Below the pieces are notes generated by a model. That model searched no databases and was not told the origin of the DNA. It saw only the letters and a program-made list of their open reading frames with translations. A stretch of 64,000 nt of DNA from Lysobacter enzymogenes (GTDB lineage Bacteria > Pseudomonadota > Gammaproteobacteria > Xanthomonadales > Xanthomonadaceae), in contig NZ_FNOG01000002.1 of the NCBI RefSeq assembly GCF_900106525.1, forward strand, positions 124,001-188,000. Reading direction: 5' to 3'. The translations under genes were made by a program, and so were the position numbers. This document shows, piece by piece, positions 48,403 through 56,860 of this stretch; position 1 is the stretch's first letter; every line of letters begins with the position of its first letter.

Positions 48403-49128
48403 TCAAGGCGCGGCGGAGGGCTCGACCACCGCCAGGATCGGACCGAGCTTGCCGCGCCGGTCGCGGCGCCCAAGTTCGGGCGCGTACAGCGACGACAGCG
48501 TGCCGTCCAGGTACAGCGCGTCCTGGCAGCCCAGTTCGTCGCGCAAGTAACGCGCGAATTCGTACAGGCTGACCTTGTCGTCGCTGATCGCCCAGATCAC
48601 TTCGTCGCCCTTGACCCCGATGCCGTTGCGCAGGTGGCGCGAGCGCGACTGCGGGTCCAGCGCCGAATGGATGCGACCGCCTTCGACCAGCAGCGGCCCC
48701 GACTGTGTCGCCAACCGCGCGCCGCGGGCGAGGTCGGGATAACGCGAGGCTTCGATCACGTGCGGCTTGCCGTCGCGATCGAGCACGAACACGCCGTTGG
48801 GCTTGAGGTAGAAGTTGCCCTCGCCCGCGCGCAGGTTCAGCGGCGCGCGCTCGCGGCCGTCGGCGACGAACAGGCCCACCGGCGAATAATCCGGCTCGAA
48901 CATGCCGGCGTTCATCGCGTAACGCAGGCGCTGGCCGCGCGCTTGCAGCCAGGCATCGAGATCCTTGAAGCGGTGGAACGGCCGGCCGCGCTCATCGTTC
49001 AAGTACAGCGCCAGCGGCTGGCTGCGCGTGTCGATCCGCAGCACCGTGTAGCGCGGCTCGCGCGCGGCCGCGGGCAGGCCGAGCAGCGAGGCCAGGGCTA
49101 GGCAGATCCAGGCGATGGCACGGCGCAT
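48403..49128 (-). CDS. exported phosphodiester glycosidase family protein (NAGPA/DUF2233)
   Basis: The product has 241 residues. A signal peptide (MRRAIAWICLALASLLG, cleavage near PAAA) precedes the NAGPA-type domain: YAMNAGMF, KPNGVFVL, ATQSGPLLVEGGRIH, HLRNGIGV and the C-terminal QDALYLDGTLSSLY. The family includes the enzyme uncovering mannose-6-phosphate in animals and bacterial phosphodiester glycosidases acting on glycopolymers. The natural substrate here is unknown; a cell-envelope polymer is likely by location. The Met at 49128 opens on the signal peptide. Confidence 0.87.
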   Translation of the reverse strand: MRRAIAWICLALASLLGLPAAAREPRYTVLRIDTRSQPLALYLNDERGRPFHRFKDLDAWLQARGQRLRYAMNAGMFEPDYSPVGLFVADGRERAPLNLRAGEGNFYLKPNGVFVLDRDGKPHVIEASRYPDLARGARLATQSGPLLVEGGRIHSALDPQSRSRHLRNGIGVKGDEVIWAISDDKVSLYEFARYLRDELGCQDALYLDGTLSSLYAPELGRRDRRGKLGPILAVVEPSAAP

Positions 49129-49177
49129 CGAAGATCGATCCTGGCGAAAGTGCGGCCATCCTAGCCGCAACGCCCGA

Positions 49178-49819
49178 TCAACGGCCGCCGACCGCCCTGT
49201 CGGTCTCCACCTGCACCCAGCGCATCGGCCGTTGCGGATGCCGCGCAAGGGTGCGCTGGATCGCGCGCGACAGCCGCGCGCAATCGCGGCAACGCGGCGA
49301 GACGAATTGCAGGAACAGCAGCCCGCGCGGCGGCGCCGCCAGTTCGGCCGGCGGCGGCAGCAGTTCGGCCAACTGGCAAGGGCCCAGCCACGGAATGCGG
49401 AAATAACTGCGGTCGACCACTTCGCCCCAATAGGCGTCGTCTTCCGCGGCTACGAACTCCGCCTCCTGCATCCACTCCAGCGGGATGTCGCCGGCTTGCG
49501 GGTCGCGTCCGTCGAAGCGGTGAATCAGGCCGGCGTCCGGGTCGAACACGTACAGCGGCGGCAGATAGTCCAGGCCGCCCGGCGGCCGTTGCAAAGGAAT
49601 CCGCATCGGCGCGCCCGGCGCCCCGGGGCCGTGGGTCGCGGGGCCGGCGCGAACGAATCCGGCCGGCGTCGACGGATCGGACGGAACGCCCGAGCATCCC
49701 TTCACCGCAACAGGCTGCGCCTGCGCGTCGTCGACGCGCGGCGCTCTCGCGCCCGAATGCGCACAAGCGGCAAGCGCCGCCATCAGCACTGCGACCATCC
49801 CTGCCCCGAGCGTACGCAT
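49178..49819 (-). CDS. lipoprotein with thioredoxin-like C-terminus
   Basis: The product has 213 residues. A lipobox (AALAAC) predicts an outer-membrane or periplasmic lipoprotein. The C-terminal part contains LLFLQFVSPRCRDCARLSRAIQRTL followed by RWVQVE, the beta-strand, CxxC and helix pattern of thioredoxin folds. The middle contains LEWMQEAEFVAAEDDAYWGEVVDRSYFRIPW, which is not recognised. It may be a periplasmic redox protein. The gap to the phosphodiester glycosidase start downstream is 49 bp. Confidence 0.7.
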   Translation of the reverse strand: MRTLGAGMVAVLMAALAACAHSGARAPRVDDAQAQPVAVKGCSGVPSDPSTPAGFVRAGPATHGPGAPGAPMRIPLQRPPGGLDYLPPLYVFDPDAGLIHRFDGRDPQAGDIPLEWMQEAEFVAAEDDAYWGEVVDRSYFRIPWLGPCQLAELLPPPAELAAPPRGLLFLQFVSPRCRDCARLSRAIQRTLARHPQRPMRWVQVETDRAVGGR

Positions 49820-49874
49820 CGGCCTTCCTTGCGCTGGGTTTTGCCTACTCTAGCCCTTGCGCCGCACCAAAAAG

Positions 49875-49900
49875 AACGCCCCGGCGCTGGCCGGGGCGTT
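49875..49900 (-). terminator. intrinsic terminator
   Basis: AACGCCCCGG-CGCTGG-CCGGGGCGTT is a perfect 10-bp stem. On the minus strand it is followed by CTTTTTGG. It lies 49 bp beyond the stop of the Ala/Lys-rich protein gene, between it and the next minus-strand gene. Confidence 0.85.
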
Positions 49901-49948
49901 GCGATGCTCGATTCGAGGCCGCTGCGCGGCCGTAGCGGCGCGGGCGGC

Positions 49949-50176
49949 TTACTTGTTGCCCTCTTCCTCCGGCTCGACCCCGCGGTCGCCGGACTTCTGC
50001 CGCTTCTCGGCCTCGGCCTTCTTCTTGGCCTCGGCCTTCTTCGCGTCGTCGGCCTTCTTGGCCTCTTCGGCCTTCTTGTCGGCCTGCGGATCCTGCTGGG
50101 CGAACGCGCTCGGCGCGACCAGCACGGCCAGGGCCGCGACGATGGCGGCGGGGAGCAGCAGCTTGCGGATCTTCAT
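49949..50176 (-). CDS. small secreted Ala/Lys/Glu-rich protein
   Basis: The product has 75 residues. A signal peptide (MKIRKLLLPAAIVAALAVLVAPSAFA) is followed by a highly charged helical stretch of KKAEEAKKADD-type repeats. The mature protein is low complexity and probably periplasmic. No family is recognised. A good terminator follows at 49875-49900, and GGAGGTATGCC precedes the start, supporting a real small gene. Confidence 0.7.
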   Translation of the reverse strand: MKIRKLLLPAAIVAALAVLVAPSAFAQQDPQADKKAEEAKKADDAKKAEAKKKAEAEKRQKSGDRGVEPEEEGNK

Positions 50177-50405
50177 GGCATACCTCCAAAAAGTGGAATG
50201 ACCGGAACCGGGACGGGCGCCCGGTCCGCGGGCGGGCCGGGGCATCCCTGCCGCGACGCCGCGAACCCTAGCGCCAGCCGCCTCGCCAGGGGCTGAACGA
50301 TCGGTCCAGCGGGTCGCACGGCTGGTGTAGACGGTACAGGGGATGGGGGCGGTAGAGCGATTTTTCAATCGCGGCCGGCGCCCGCGCCGCGCGCCGCCGG
50401 CGCGT

Positions 50406-50816
50406 TCAGTAGCGGCCACTGAACATCTCGATCACCGCCTGCATGGCCTGGCGCCAGCGCGCCAGCAAGGCCTCGTCGGCCTGTTCGTCGAACTCGCGCA
50501 CCGCCCGCAGCAGGCTGTCGATCCAGTACGGATACAGCTCCGGCCGCACCGGCGTGCGCCCGGTGCGGGCGTGCACGTCGGCCATCTGCTCGCTGGTGCG
50601 CTTCACCACCGCGCTGCCGGCGGCGTAGAAGATCGCCACGCTGATGCCGCGGCGCAGGGCCAGGCGCTGCTTCTGGAAGTCGGTGCGGTCGAACAGCGGC
50701 GCCACGTCGGGGTGGCTGGCCATGAAGATTTCGTAGAAACGCTCGATGAAGCCCTTGCGGATGAGGCAGCGGCCGTAGCTCTGCTGCAGGTCGTAGTACT
50801 GGTCCTGGGCGGACAC
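50406..50816 (-). CDS. single-domain globin
   Basis: The product has 136 residues from a GTG start. The globin pattern is visible: FIERFYEIFMASHPDVAPLFDRTDFQKQ (B to C helices and CD corner), then HARTGRTPVRPELYPYWIDSLL with the proximal His. Such proteins bind oxygen or nitric oxide via haem. No ATG start fits; the GTG at 50816 follows AGGAGG with a short 4-base spacer and gives a normal N-terminus (SAQDQYYDLQQ). It is divergent from parE. Confidence 0.85.
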   Translation of the reverse strand: MSAQDQYYDLQQSYGRCLIRKGFIERFYEIFMASHPDVAPLFDRTDFQKQRLALRRGISVAIFYAAGSAVVKRTSEQMADVHARTGRTPVRPELYPYWIDSLLRAVREFDEQADEALLARWRQAMQAVIEMFSGRY

Positions 50817-51236
50817 GTGCCCTCCTGTGGCGTGGGGGTGGAAGCGCCGTGCAGGATGGCAGCGCCGCGGCGCGCGCGGCTTGCGCCAGATCAAGCCGGC
50901 GCCGTGGCGGGCGCCGCGCTTGCCGGCGGCGGGCGCACGGTTTTGCGGACCCGGTCGCCGCGCCGGTCGCAGCCGGCGAGACGGCGGCGGGCGTGAATGT
51001 CGCCCGGCCGCGGCGCGGCGGCGGCCGGCGAACGCGGATCGAACGGGAACGGCCCGGCCCGGCTTGACCCGGCCGCCCCCGGTCGCCATGCTCGCTGCGC
51101 CGCGCGCCCGGCCATGCCCCGCCGCGCCCACCGATGCGCCGCCGTCACCGGCCGATGGCAAGATGGCCGCCGTCGCCGCCCCGCGGGCGCGCCCGCGCCG
51201 CCGCGCACGCCACTCCTTACTACTGACGCAGGTTTC
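50817..51236. other. intergenic region between globin gene and parE
   Basis: This 420-bp gap between divergent genes must hold both promoters. It is extremely GC-rich and I could not place promoter elements. Overlapping open frames here have proline/arginine-rich translations typical of non-coding high-GC DNA. No repeat or RNA was recognised. Confidence 0.4.
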
Positions 51237-53156
51237 ATGAGCAGTCGCTACAACGCCGCAGACATCGAAGTCCTTTCCGGCCTGGACCCGGTCAAGCGCC
51301 GGCCCGGCATGTACACCGACACCGCGCGGCCGAACCATCTGGCCCAGGAAGTCATCGACAACGCGGTCGACGAAGCCCTGGCCGGCCACGCCCGCAGCAT
51401 CGAGGTCACTCTCTACGCCGACGGCAGTTGCGAAGTGTCCGACGACGGCCGCGGCATGCCGGTGGACATCCACCCGGAAGAGAAGGTGCCCGGCGTCGAG
51501 CTGATCCTGACCCGCCTGCACGCCGGCGGTAAGTTCAACAACAAGAACTACACCTTCTCCGGCGGCCTGCACGGCGTCGGCGTGAGCGTGGTCAACGCGC
51601 TGTCCAAGCACGTGGAAGTGCACATCAAGCGCGAAGGCAACGAATACCGCATGGCGTTCAAGGACGGCGACCGCGCCAGTCCGCTGGAAGTGGTCGGCAG
51701 CGTCGGCAAGAAGAACACCGGCACCCGCGTGCGCTTCTGGCCCGACGCCAAGTACTTCGACACCCCGAAGTTCAGCCTGCGCGCGATCAAACACGTGCTG
51801 CGGGCCAAGGCGGTGTTGTGCCCGGGCCTCAACGTCAAGCTGTTCGACGAAGCCACCGGCGAGCGCCTGGAGTGGTACTACGAGGACGGCCTGCGCGATT
51901 ACCTGTCCGGCGAGCTGCGCGAAGGCCAGCCGCAGCGCGAGTTGCTGCCGCCGGACCTGTTCGTCGGCCAGCTCAAGAAAGACACCGAAGTGGTCGACTG
52001 GGCGGTGGCCTGGGCGCCGGACGGCGAACTGACCCAGGAAAGCTACGTCAACCTGATCCCGACCGCGCAGCACGGCACCCACGTCAACGGCCTGCGCACC
52101 GGCTTCACCGATGCGCTGCGCGAGTTCTGCGACTTCCGCAACCTGCTGCCGCGCGGCGTGAAGCTGGCGCCGGAAGACGTGTGGGACCGGGTCGCCTTCG
52201 TGCTCAGCATCAAGATGACCGACCCGCAGTTCAGCGGCCAGACCAAGGAGCGCTTGTCTTCGCGCCAGGCCGCCGGCTTCGTCGAAGGCGCCGCGCACGA
52301 CGCGTTCTCGCTGTGGCTCAACCAGCACACCGAGCTGGGCGAGAAGATCGCCCAGTTGGCGATCGAGCGCGCCAGCGCCCGGCTCAAGACCGAAAAGCAG
52401 ATCGTCCGCAAGAAGATCACCCAGGGCCCGGCCCTGCCCGGCAAGCTCGCCGACTGCAGCTCGCAGGATCTCTCGCGCACCGAGCTGTTCCTGGTGGAAG
52501 GCGACTCCGCCGGCGGCAGCGCGCGGCAGGCGCGCGACAAGGACTTCCAGGCGATCCTGCCGCTGCGCGGCAAGATCCTCAACACCTGGGAAGTGGCCTC
52601 CGGCAGCGTGCTCGCCTCGCAGGAAGTGCACGACCTGGCGGTGGCGATCGGCTGCGACCCGGGCAAGGAAGACATCGGCGGCCTGCGCTACGGCAAGGTC
52701 GTGATCCTCGCCGACGCCGACTCCGACGGCCTGCACATCGCCACCTTGCTCAGCGCGCTGTTCCTGCGCCACTTCCCGGCGCTGGTCGCGGCCGGCCACA
52801 TCTTCGTGGCGATGCCGCCGCTGTTCCGCGTCGACGTGGGCAAGAACGTGTTCTACGCCCTGGACGAAGAGGAAAAGCGCCTGCTGCTGGAGAAGATCGA
52901 GCGCGAGAAGGGCGACCGCAAGAAGGGCCTGAGCGGCGCGATCAACGTCACCCGCTTCAAGGGCCTGGGCGAGATGAACGCCTCGCAGCTGCGCGAGTCG
53001 ACCATCCATCCCGACACCCGCCGTCTGGTCCAGCTGACCGTCGACGACAACGCCCAGACCGTGTCGCTGATGGACATGCTGCTGGCGAAGAAGCGCGCCG
53101 GCGACCGCAAGACCTGGCTGGAGACGAAGGGCGATCTGGCGACGCTGGAAGTCTGA
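51237..53156 (+). CDS. parE: DNA topoisomerase IV subunit B
   Basis: The product has 639 residues. The GHKL ATPase domain shows EVIDNAVDEALAGH, SDDGRGMPVDIH and SGGLHGVGVSVVNALS. The TOPRIM domain has LVEGDSAGGSARQARD and ILADADSDGLHIATLL, and the C-terminus has RFKGLGEMNASQL. With ParC it decatenates chromosomes and is a quinolone/novobiocin target. Length without the long GyrB insert and the sequence pattern identify ParE rather than GyrB. Confidence 0.96.
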   Translation: MSSRYNAADIEVLSGLDPVKRRPGMYTDTARPNHLAQEVIDNAVDEALAGHARSIEVTLYADGSCEVSDDGRGMPVDIHPEEKVPGVELILTRLHAGGKFNNKNYTFSGGLHGVGVSVVNALSKHVEVHIKREGNEYRMAFKDGDRASPLEVVGSVGKKNTGTRVRFWPDAKYFDTPKFSLRAIKHVLRAKAVLCPGLNVKLFDEATGERLEWYYEDGLRDYLSGELREGQPQRELLPPDLFVGQLKKDTEVVDWAVAWAPDGELTQESYVNLIPTAQHGTHVNGLRTGFTDALREFCDFRNLLPRGVKLAPEDVWDRVAFVLSIKMTDPQFSGQTKERLSSRQAAGFVEGAAHDAFSLWLNQHTELGEKIAQLAIERASARLKTEKQIVRKKITQGPALPGKLADCSSQDLSRTELFLVEGDSAGGSARQARDKDFQAILPLRGKILNTWEVASGSVLASQEVHDLAVAIGCDPGKEDIGGLRYGKVVILADADSDGLHIATLLSALFLRHFPALVAAGHIFVAMPPLFRVDVGKNVFYALDEEEKRLLLEKIEREKGDRKKGLSGAINVTRFKGLGEMNASQLRESTIHPDTRRLVQLTVDDNAQTVSLMDMLLAKKRAGDRKTWLETKGDLATLEV

Positions 53157-53533
53157 TCGCCCGCCGCCCGGCCCTGCCCCGTCCGCCGAAACGGCGACGG
53201 TGCGCCATCGCCGAAGGTCTTTCCCGAACGCCGCGGCCCGTCCGCGGCGTTCGTCTTTGCGGGCTCGTCGTTCGCCACCGCGCGCGAACGCCGGCCGCCG
53301 CAACCGCTACACTGCGCGCGCGCCGCTCGCGTCCGCTTTTGCGCCGCGACGGCGTTTCCCCCACCTGACGCGCCGCATGCCGCCCGCCCCGGGCCGTCAC
53401 GCGGCGCTGCCGGGCGATGCGGCATCGTGCGCGCATCGATACCGGCCGGAGATCGATATGAAAGGACGCAACCCTATCGCCACGCGCGCTGCGCGCGTGC
53501 GCCCCGACACCGCCGACCGCGCAGGCCGCCGCC
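53157..53533. other. intergenic region downstream of parE
   Basis: This 377-bp gap holds the parE terminator (53226-53252) and the likely promoter of the small membrane protein gene at 53534. The remainder is GC-rich with no recognisable gene, repeat or RNA. Confidence 0.4.
53226..53252 (+). terminator. intrinsic terminator of parE
   Basis: GAACGCCGCGG-CCCGT-CCGCGGCGTTC is a perfect 11-bp stem about 70 bp beyond the parE stop, followed by GTCTTTGC. The T-run is short but the stem is strong. Confidence 0.7.
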
Positions 53534-53905
53534 ATGGCCGTTGACCGCCGCGCCGGTTACGGCCTGTCTCCGCCCGGCGCCGATGCCGATGCCGACAACC
53601 AAGCCCCCGGCGGCGGCCGCCTGTTCGGCGCGCTGGCCTGGTTCGCGCTGCTGCTCGGCCCCGCGCTGGCGTGGTTGATCGTGTTCGGCCTCACCCCCGA
53701 CAGCCAGTGCGGCACCTGGAGCCTGCACTGCACCGGTCGCGCGATCATGTACAGCGCCGCGAGCTGGCTGTTCGGCAGCCTGCTCGCCATCGTCGCGCTG
53801 TTCCGCCGCGAACGCCGCGGCGTGGCGGTGCCGGCGCTGGTGTTGAATCTGGTTCCGCTGCTGGGGCTGTTGGCCGCCTCCATGTTCCTCGCCGAGCGCG
53901 CTTGA
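53534..53905 (+). CDS. small inner membrane protein
   Basis: The product has 123 residues with three likely transmembrane helices (about 30-52, 67-88 and 97-119). A loop contains SQCGTWSLHCTGRA with two cysteines that could form a periplasmic disulfide. No family is recognised. It stands alone after parE. Confidence 0.65.
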   Translation: MAVDRRAGYGLSPPGADADADNQAPGGGRLFGALAWFALLLGPALAWLIVFGLTPDSQCGTWSLHCTGRAIMYSAASWLFGSLLAIVALFRRERRGVAVPALVLNLVPLLGLLAASMFLAERA

Positions 53906-53999
53906 GCCGACGCGCGCCCGGGATCGAGCGAGGCGACCGGCTTCGCGCAGCGGACCGCGGCCACAGGTAAGCTGCCCGCACCGCCCGCGGAACCGCGCC

Positions 54000-54578
54000 A
54001 TGGCCCAGCCGTCCGTCCAGAATGGATTCGTCGTCGCGCGGCGCGAGCTTGCGCAGACGCAGAGCGCGCTGTACCGCAAGATCCGCGCACTGGAAGCCGC
54101 CGGCACCGCCTTGCCCAAGGCCCTGGCCGCGGAAAAACGCCGGCTGGAGCGCGCCGCCGACGAGGCCACCGTCAGCATCGCGCTGCGCTATCGCGGCGAG
54201 ACCCTCGCCCAGTCCGCGATCGAAAGCGGCGCGGGCGCGGTGCAGATGCACAAGTTCGTCGCCGCGCTGATGCAGTCGGCGCCGCACATGGATGAAGCGA
54301 CCCTGCTGGAGAATGCCGATGCGGCCTGGGCCCGCGGCAAATCCGCCGACGCCGCGCTGTACCGCGACGCGCAGGTGCGCGTGCGCCTCAAGCTCGTGGT
54401 CGACGCGAAACAGCGGATCCATGCGCGGCTCATCATCGAGTCGATGAAGAAATCCGTGCGCGGCTCGATGAGTTCGGAGACGACGACCGATCCCAAGCTC
54501 GCCCGCAAGCGGATCGCCCGTGCGGTCGCACTGCTGCAAAAAGCCGCACAGCGATACGCGCCGGAGAACCAAGGCTAG
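54000..54578 (+). CDS. hypothetical helical protein
   Basis: The product has 192 residues, nearly all predicted helix, lysine/arginine- and alanine-rich, with coiled-coil character around residues 12-58 and 100-140. There is no signal peptide or membrane segment. No family is recognised. It converges with the YcaQ-like gene (59 bp between stops). Confidence 0.6.
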   Translation: MAQPSVQNGFVVARRELAQTQSALYRKIRALEAAGTALPKALAAEKRRLERAADEATVSIALRYRGETLAQSAIESGAGAVQMHKFVAALMQSAPHMDEATLLENADAAWARGKSADAALYRDAQVRVRLKLVVDAKQRIHARLIIESMKKSVRGSMSSETTTDPKLARKRIARAVALLQKAAQRYAPENQG

Positions 54579-54637
54579 CCGTGTCGCGCTTGGATCGACG
54601 GCCCGTCGTTATGCGACCGACCGACGTGCGACGCGAT

Positions 54638-55939
54638 TCACTCCGCGCTTGCCGCCGCCAACGCCGCCTTCAACGTCTTGGCGAACGCCGCCGGCCGGCA
54701 GCGACCCAGCTTCACATTCGGCGTACCGTGCCAGTGCGCGCATTCGCTGATCGCGCCGGCGATGTCTTGCGCCAGCGCTTCGTCGCCGTCGATGCCGTCT
54801 TCCAGGTACAAGGCTTTGACCTCGAACACGCCCGCGGCGCGATGCGCCTTCGCGTCGAGCCGCCCGACCAAACGGCCGCGCACCAGGATCGGCAGCACGA
54901 AGTAGCCGTAGCGGCGCTTGGGCTCGGGCGTGTAGCACTCCAGGGTGTAGTCGAAGCCGAAAAATTCGCTGGCGCGTTCGCGGTCCCACACCACCGGGTC
55001 GAACGGCGACAGCAGCGCGCTATGGGTCGCGCGCAAGCGGCCGGCGGCGGCGCGGGTTAGCGCGTCGGCGTGGTCAGGGTGGACGTAGCCGGGCGCGTCC
55101 CAGCCTTTCACCGCCACCCGCAGCAAGTCGCCGTCGGCGACCAGCGCGTCGAGGTCGCGGTCGCGCAGACGCGGTTTGGTCCGGTAGTAATCGGCGATCC
55201 AGCGCGCCTGGGCGATGCCGAGCGCGGCCACCGACTTGAGGATGGTGCTGCGCCGCACCTGCGCCGGTTCGATCGCGGTGGCGTTCCAGCCCGGCACCGC
55301 CGCGCCGGCCACGCGTTCGGCCAGGTCGTAGACGCGCTGGAAGTTGTCGCGCCGCGCCACCATCAGCTCGCCCAGGGCGAAGCCGGCTTCGAGCCAGCGC
55401 TTCTCGTCCTTCCAGCCCCACCAGCCGCCGCCGCTGCCTTTGTCTTCGCGTTCGAAGTCCGAGGACTTGACCGGGCCGAGCTCGCGGATGTGGGCGAGCA
55501 AGCGCTCGATCTCGCCGCCGCGGCTGCCGCGGTGGCGCTGGGCGCTGCGGATCGCCCAATGGTGTTCGCGCTGATGCAGGGCGTTGCGGTGCAGCAGGTA
55601 ATCGTCCATCGGCGCGAAGCAGGCTTCGTGCGCCCACACCTCGAAGATCGCGCGCTCGGCCAGCAGTTGCTCCAGCCAGCGCGGCTCGTACGCGCCCAGG
55701 CGCGAGAACAGCACCAGGTACGGGCTGCGCGCAACGACGTGGATGGTGTCGATCTGCAGCAATTGCATGCGCGCCACCGCCGCCAGCGCGTCGGCCTTGC
55801 GCGCGCGCCGGCGCGGCCGCGCCAGCAGGCCTTGCGCGTGCAGGTGCAGCGCGCGCGCCTGCGCCAGCGACAACGGCGCCAGCGCGCTCGTCGCGTTCGC
55901 CACGCCCGCCTCGCCGCCGCCATCGCGCGCCGGGCTCAT
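54638..55939 (-). CDS. ycaQ: YcaQ family winged-helix DNA glycosylase
   Basis: The product has 433 residues. The family signature LQIDTIHVVARSPYLVLFSRLG is present near residue 60-80, along with HEACFAPMDDYLLHRN, HWHGTPNV at the C-terminus and tandem winged-helix domains. E. coli YcaQ unhooks interstrand DNA crosslinks. The start overlaps the upstream N-formylglutamate amidohydrolase-like stop by 4 bp (ATGA), so the two are translated together. The N-terminal 20 residues are an unusual Gly/Ala-rich extension. Confidence 0.88.
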   Translation of the reverse strand: MSPARDGGGEAGVANATSALAPLSLAQARALHLHAQGLLARPRRRARKADALAAVARMQLLQIDTIHVVARSPYLVLFSRLGAYEPRWLEQLLAERAIFEVWAHEACFAPMDDYLLHRNALHQREHHWAIRSAQRHRGSRGGEIERLLAHIRELGPVKSSDFEREDKGSGGGWWGWKDEKRWLEAGFALGELMVARRDNFQRVYDLAERVAGAAVPGWNATAIEPAQVRRSTILKSVAALGIAQARWIADYYRTKPRLRDRDLDALVADGDLLRVAVKGWDAPGYVHPDHADALTRAAAGRLRATHSALLSPFDPVVWDRERASEFFGFDYTLECYTPEPKRRYGYFVLPILVRGRLVGRLDAKAHRAAGVFEVKALYLEDGIDGDEALAQDIAGAISECAHWHGTPNVKLGRCRPAAFAKTLKAALAAASAE

Positions 55940-56745
55940 CCGCGCTGCGAATCCAGCGCCGCCTGCAGCAGCGCGCGCAGCAACGGCTGCAGCTTGGCCG
56001 CCTTGGCTTCGTCGTAGGCGAAGGAATCCTCGTCCATGTAGTTGCGCTGGCTCAGTTCCAGCTGCACCGCTTCGACTTCGATCGCCGGATCGCCGTAGTG
56101 GCGGGTGATGTAGCCGCCCTTGAAGCGGCCGTTGGCGACCCAGTCGTAATCGCCCTGCCCCGCCAGCACCGCTTCCAGCCGCGCTTGGGTCGGCGCCAGG
56201 CAGCTGTGGCCGGCGGCGGTGCCGAGGTTGAGGTCGGGCAGCCGGCCTTCGAACAGGAACGGCACTTCGCCGCGGATCGAATGGCCTTCCCACAGCAGCG
56301 CGCGGCCGTGTTCGCCGCGGATGCGGTCGAGTTCGGCGACCAGAGTCTCGTGGTACGGGCGCCAGTACAGGTCCACGCGCTGCGCGACTTCGGCCTCGTC
56401 CGGCGCCTGGCCGTCGAGATAGACCGGCTCGCCGCTGAACTGCACCGCCGGGCACAGGCCGGTGGTGTTCTGGCCCGGATACAGCGAGGTGTCGTCGGGC
56501 GGGCGGTTGAGGTCGACCACGTAGCGCGAATAGCGCGGCACCAGGATCGAGGCGCCGAGCTCGCGGGCGAAGTCGTACAGGCGCGAGACGTGCCAGTCGG
56601 TGTCCGGCGCATGGCGCGCGGACTCGACCATGCGCGCGGAGAATTCGTCGGGGATCATCGAGCCGTCGTGCGGCAGGCTGATCAGCAGCGGCGCGTGGCC
56701 GCGGTGCAGTTGGAACACGGGCCAGGCGGGGGCGGGAACGGTCAT
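55936..56745 (-). CDS. N-formylglutamate amidohydrolase family protein
   Basis: The product has 269 residues. Motifs PLLISLPHDGSMIPDEF, TDWHVSRLYDFARELG, RYVVDLNRPPDD, LWEGHSIRGEVPFLF and GGYITRHYGDP match the zinc-dependent HutG/N-formylglutamate deformylase family. In histidine degradation it releases formate from formylglutamate, but no other hut gene is present here. The Met at 56745 (MTVPAPAW) was chosen by homologous N-terminus. It is coupled to ycaQ by overlap. Confidence 0.88.
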   Translation of the reverse strand: MTVPAPAWPVFQLHRGHAPLLISLPHDGSMIPDEFSARMVESARHAPDTDWHVSRLYDFARELGASILVPRYSRYVVDLNRPPDDTSLYPGQNTTGLCPAVQFSGEPVYLDGQAPDEAEVAQRVDLYWRPYHETLVAELDRIRGEHGRALLWEGHSIRGEVPFLFEGRLPDLNLGTAAGHSCLAPTQARLEAVLAGQGDYDWVANGRFKGGYITRHYGDPAIEVEAVQLELSQRNYMDEDSFAYDEAKAAKLQPLLRALLQAALDSQRG

Positions 56746-56860
56746 GGTCGGGTCGCGTCGGCGCCGGTCGGCAGGTGCCGGCGGAAGAAGGCCATGGTAC
56801 TGCGGCCGGGCCGGCGCCGGCTTGCGCAACGAGCGCGCAGGCCGGCGGGTATGCTGGATT

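Noticed and set aside
51237-53156. gyrB instead of parE
   Set aside because: The length (639) lacks the long GyrB C-terminal insert typical of proteobacteria, and the EEKVPGVELILTRLHAGGKF and RKTWLETKGD context fits ParE.
50817-53303. A very long minus-strand frame antisense to parE
   Set aside because: Only its C-terminal 136 codons (the globin) are a real gene; the rest is the antisense of parE.
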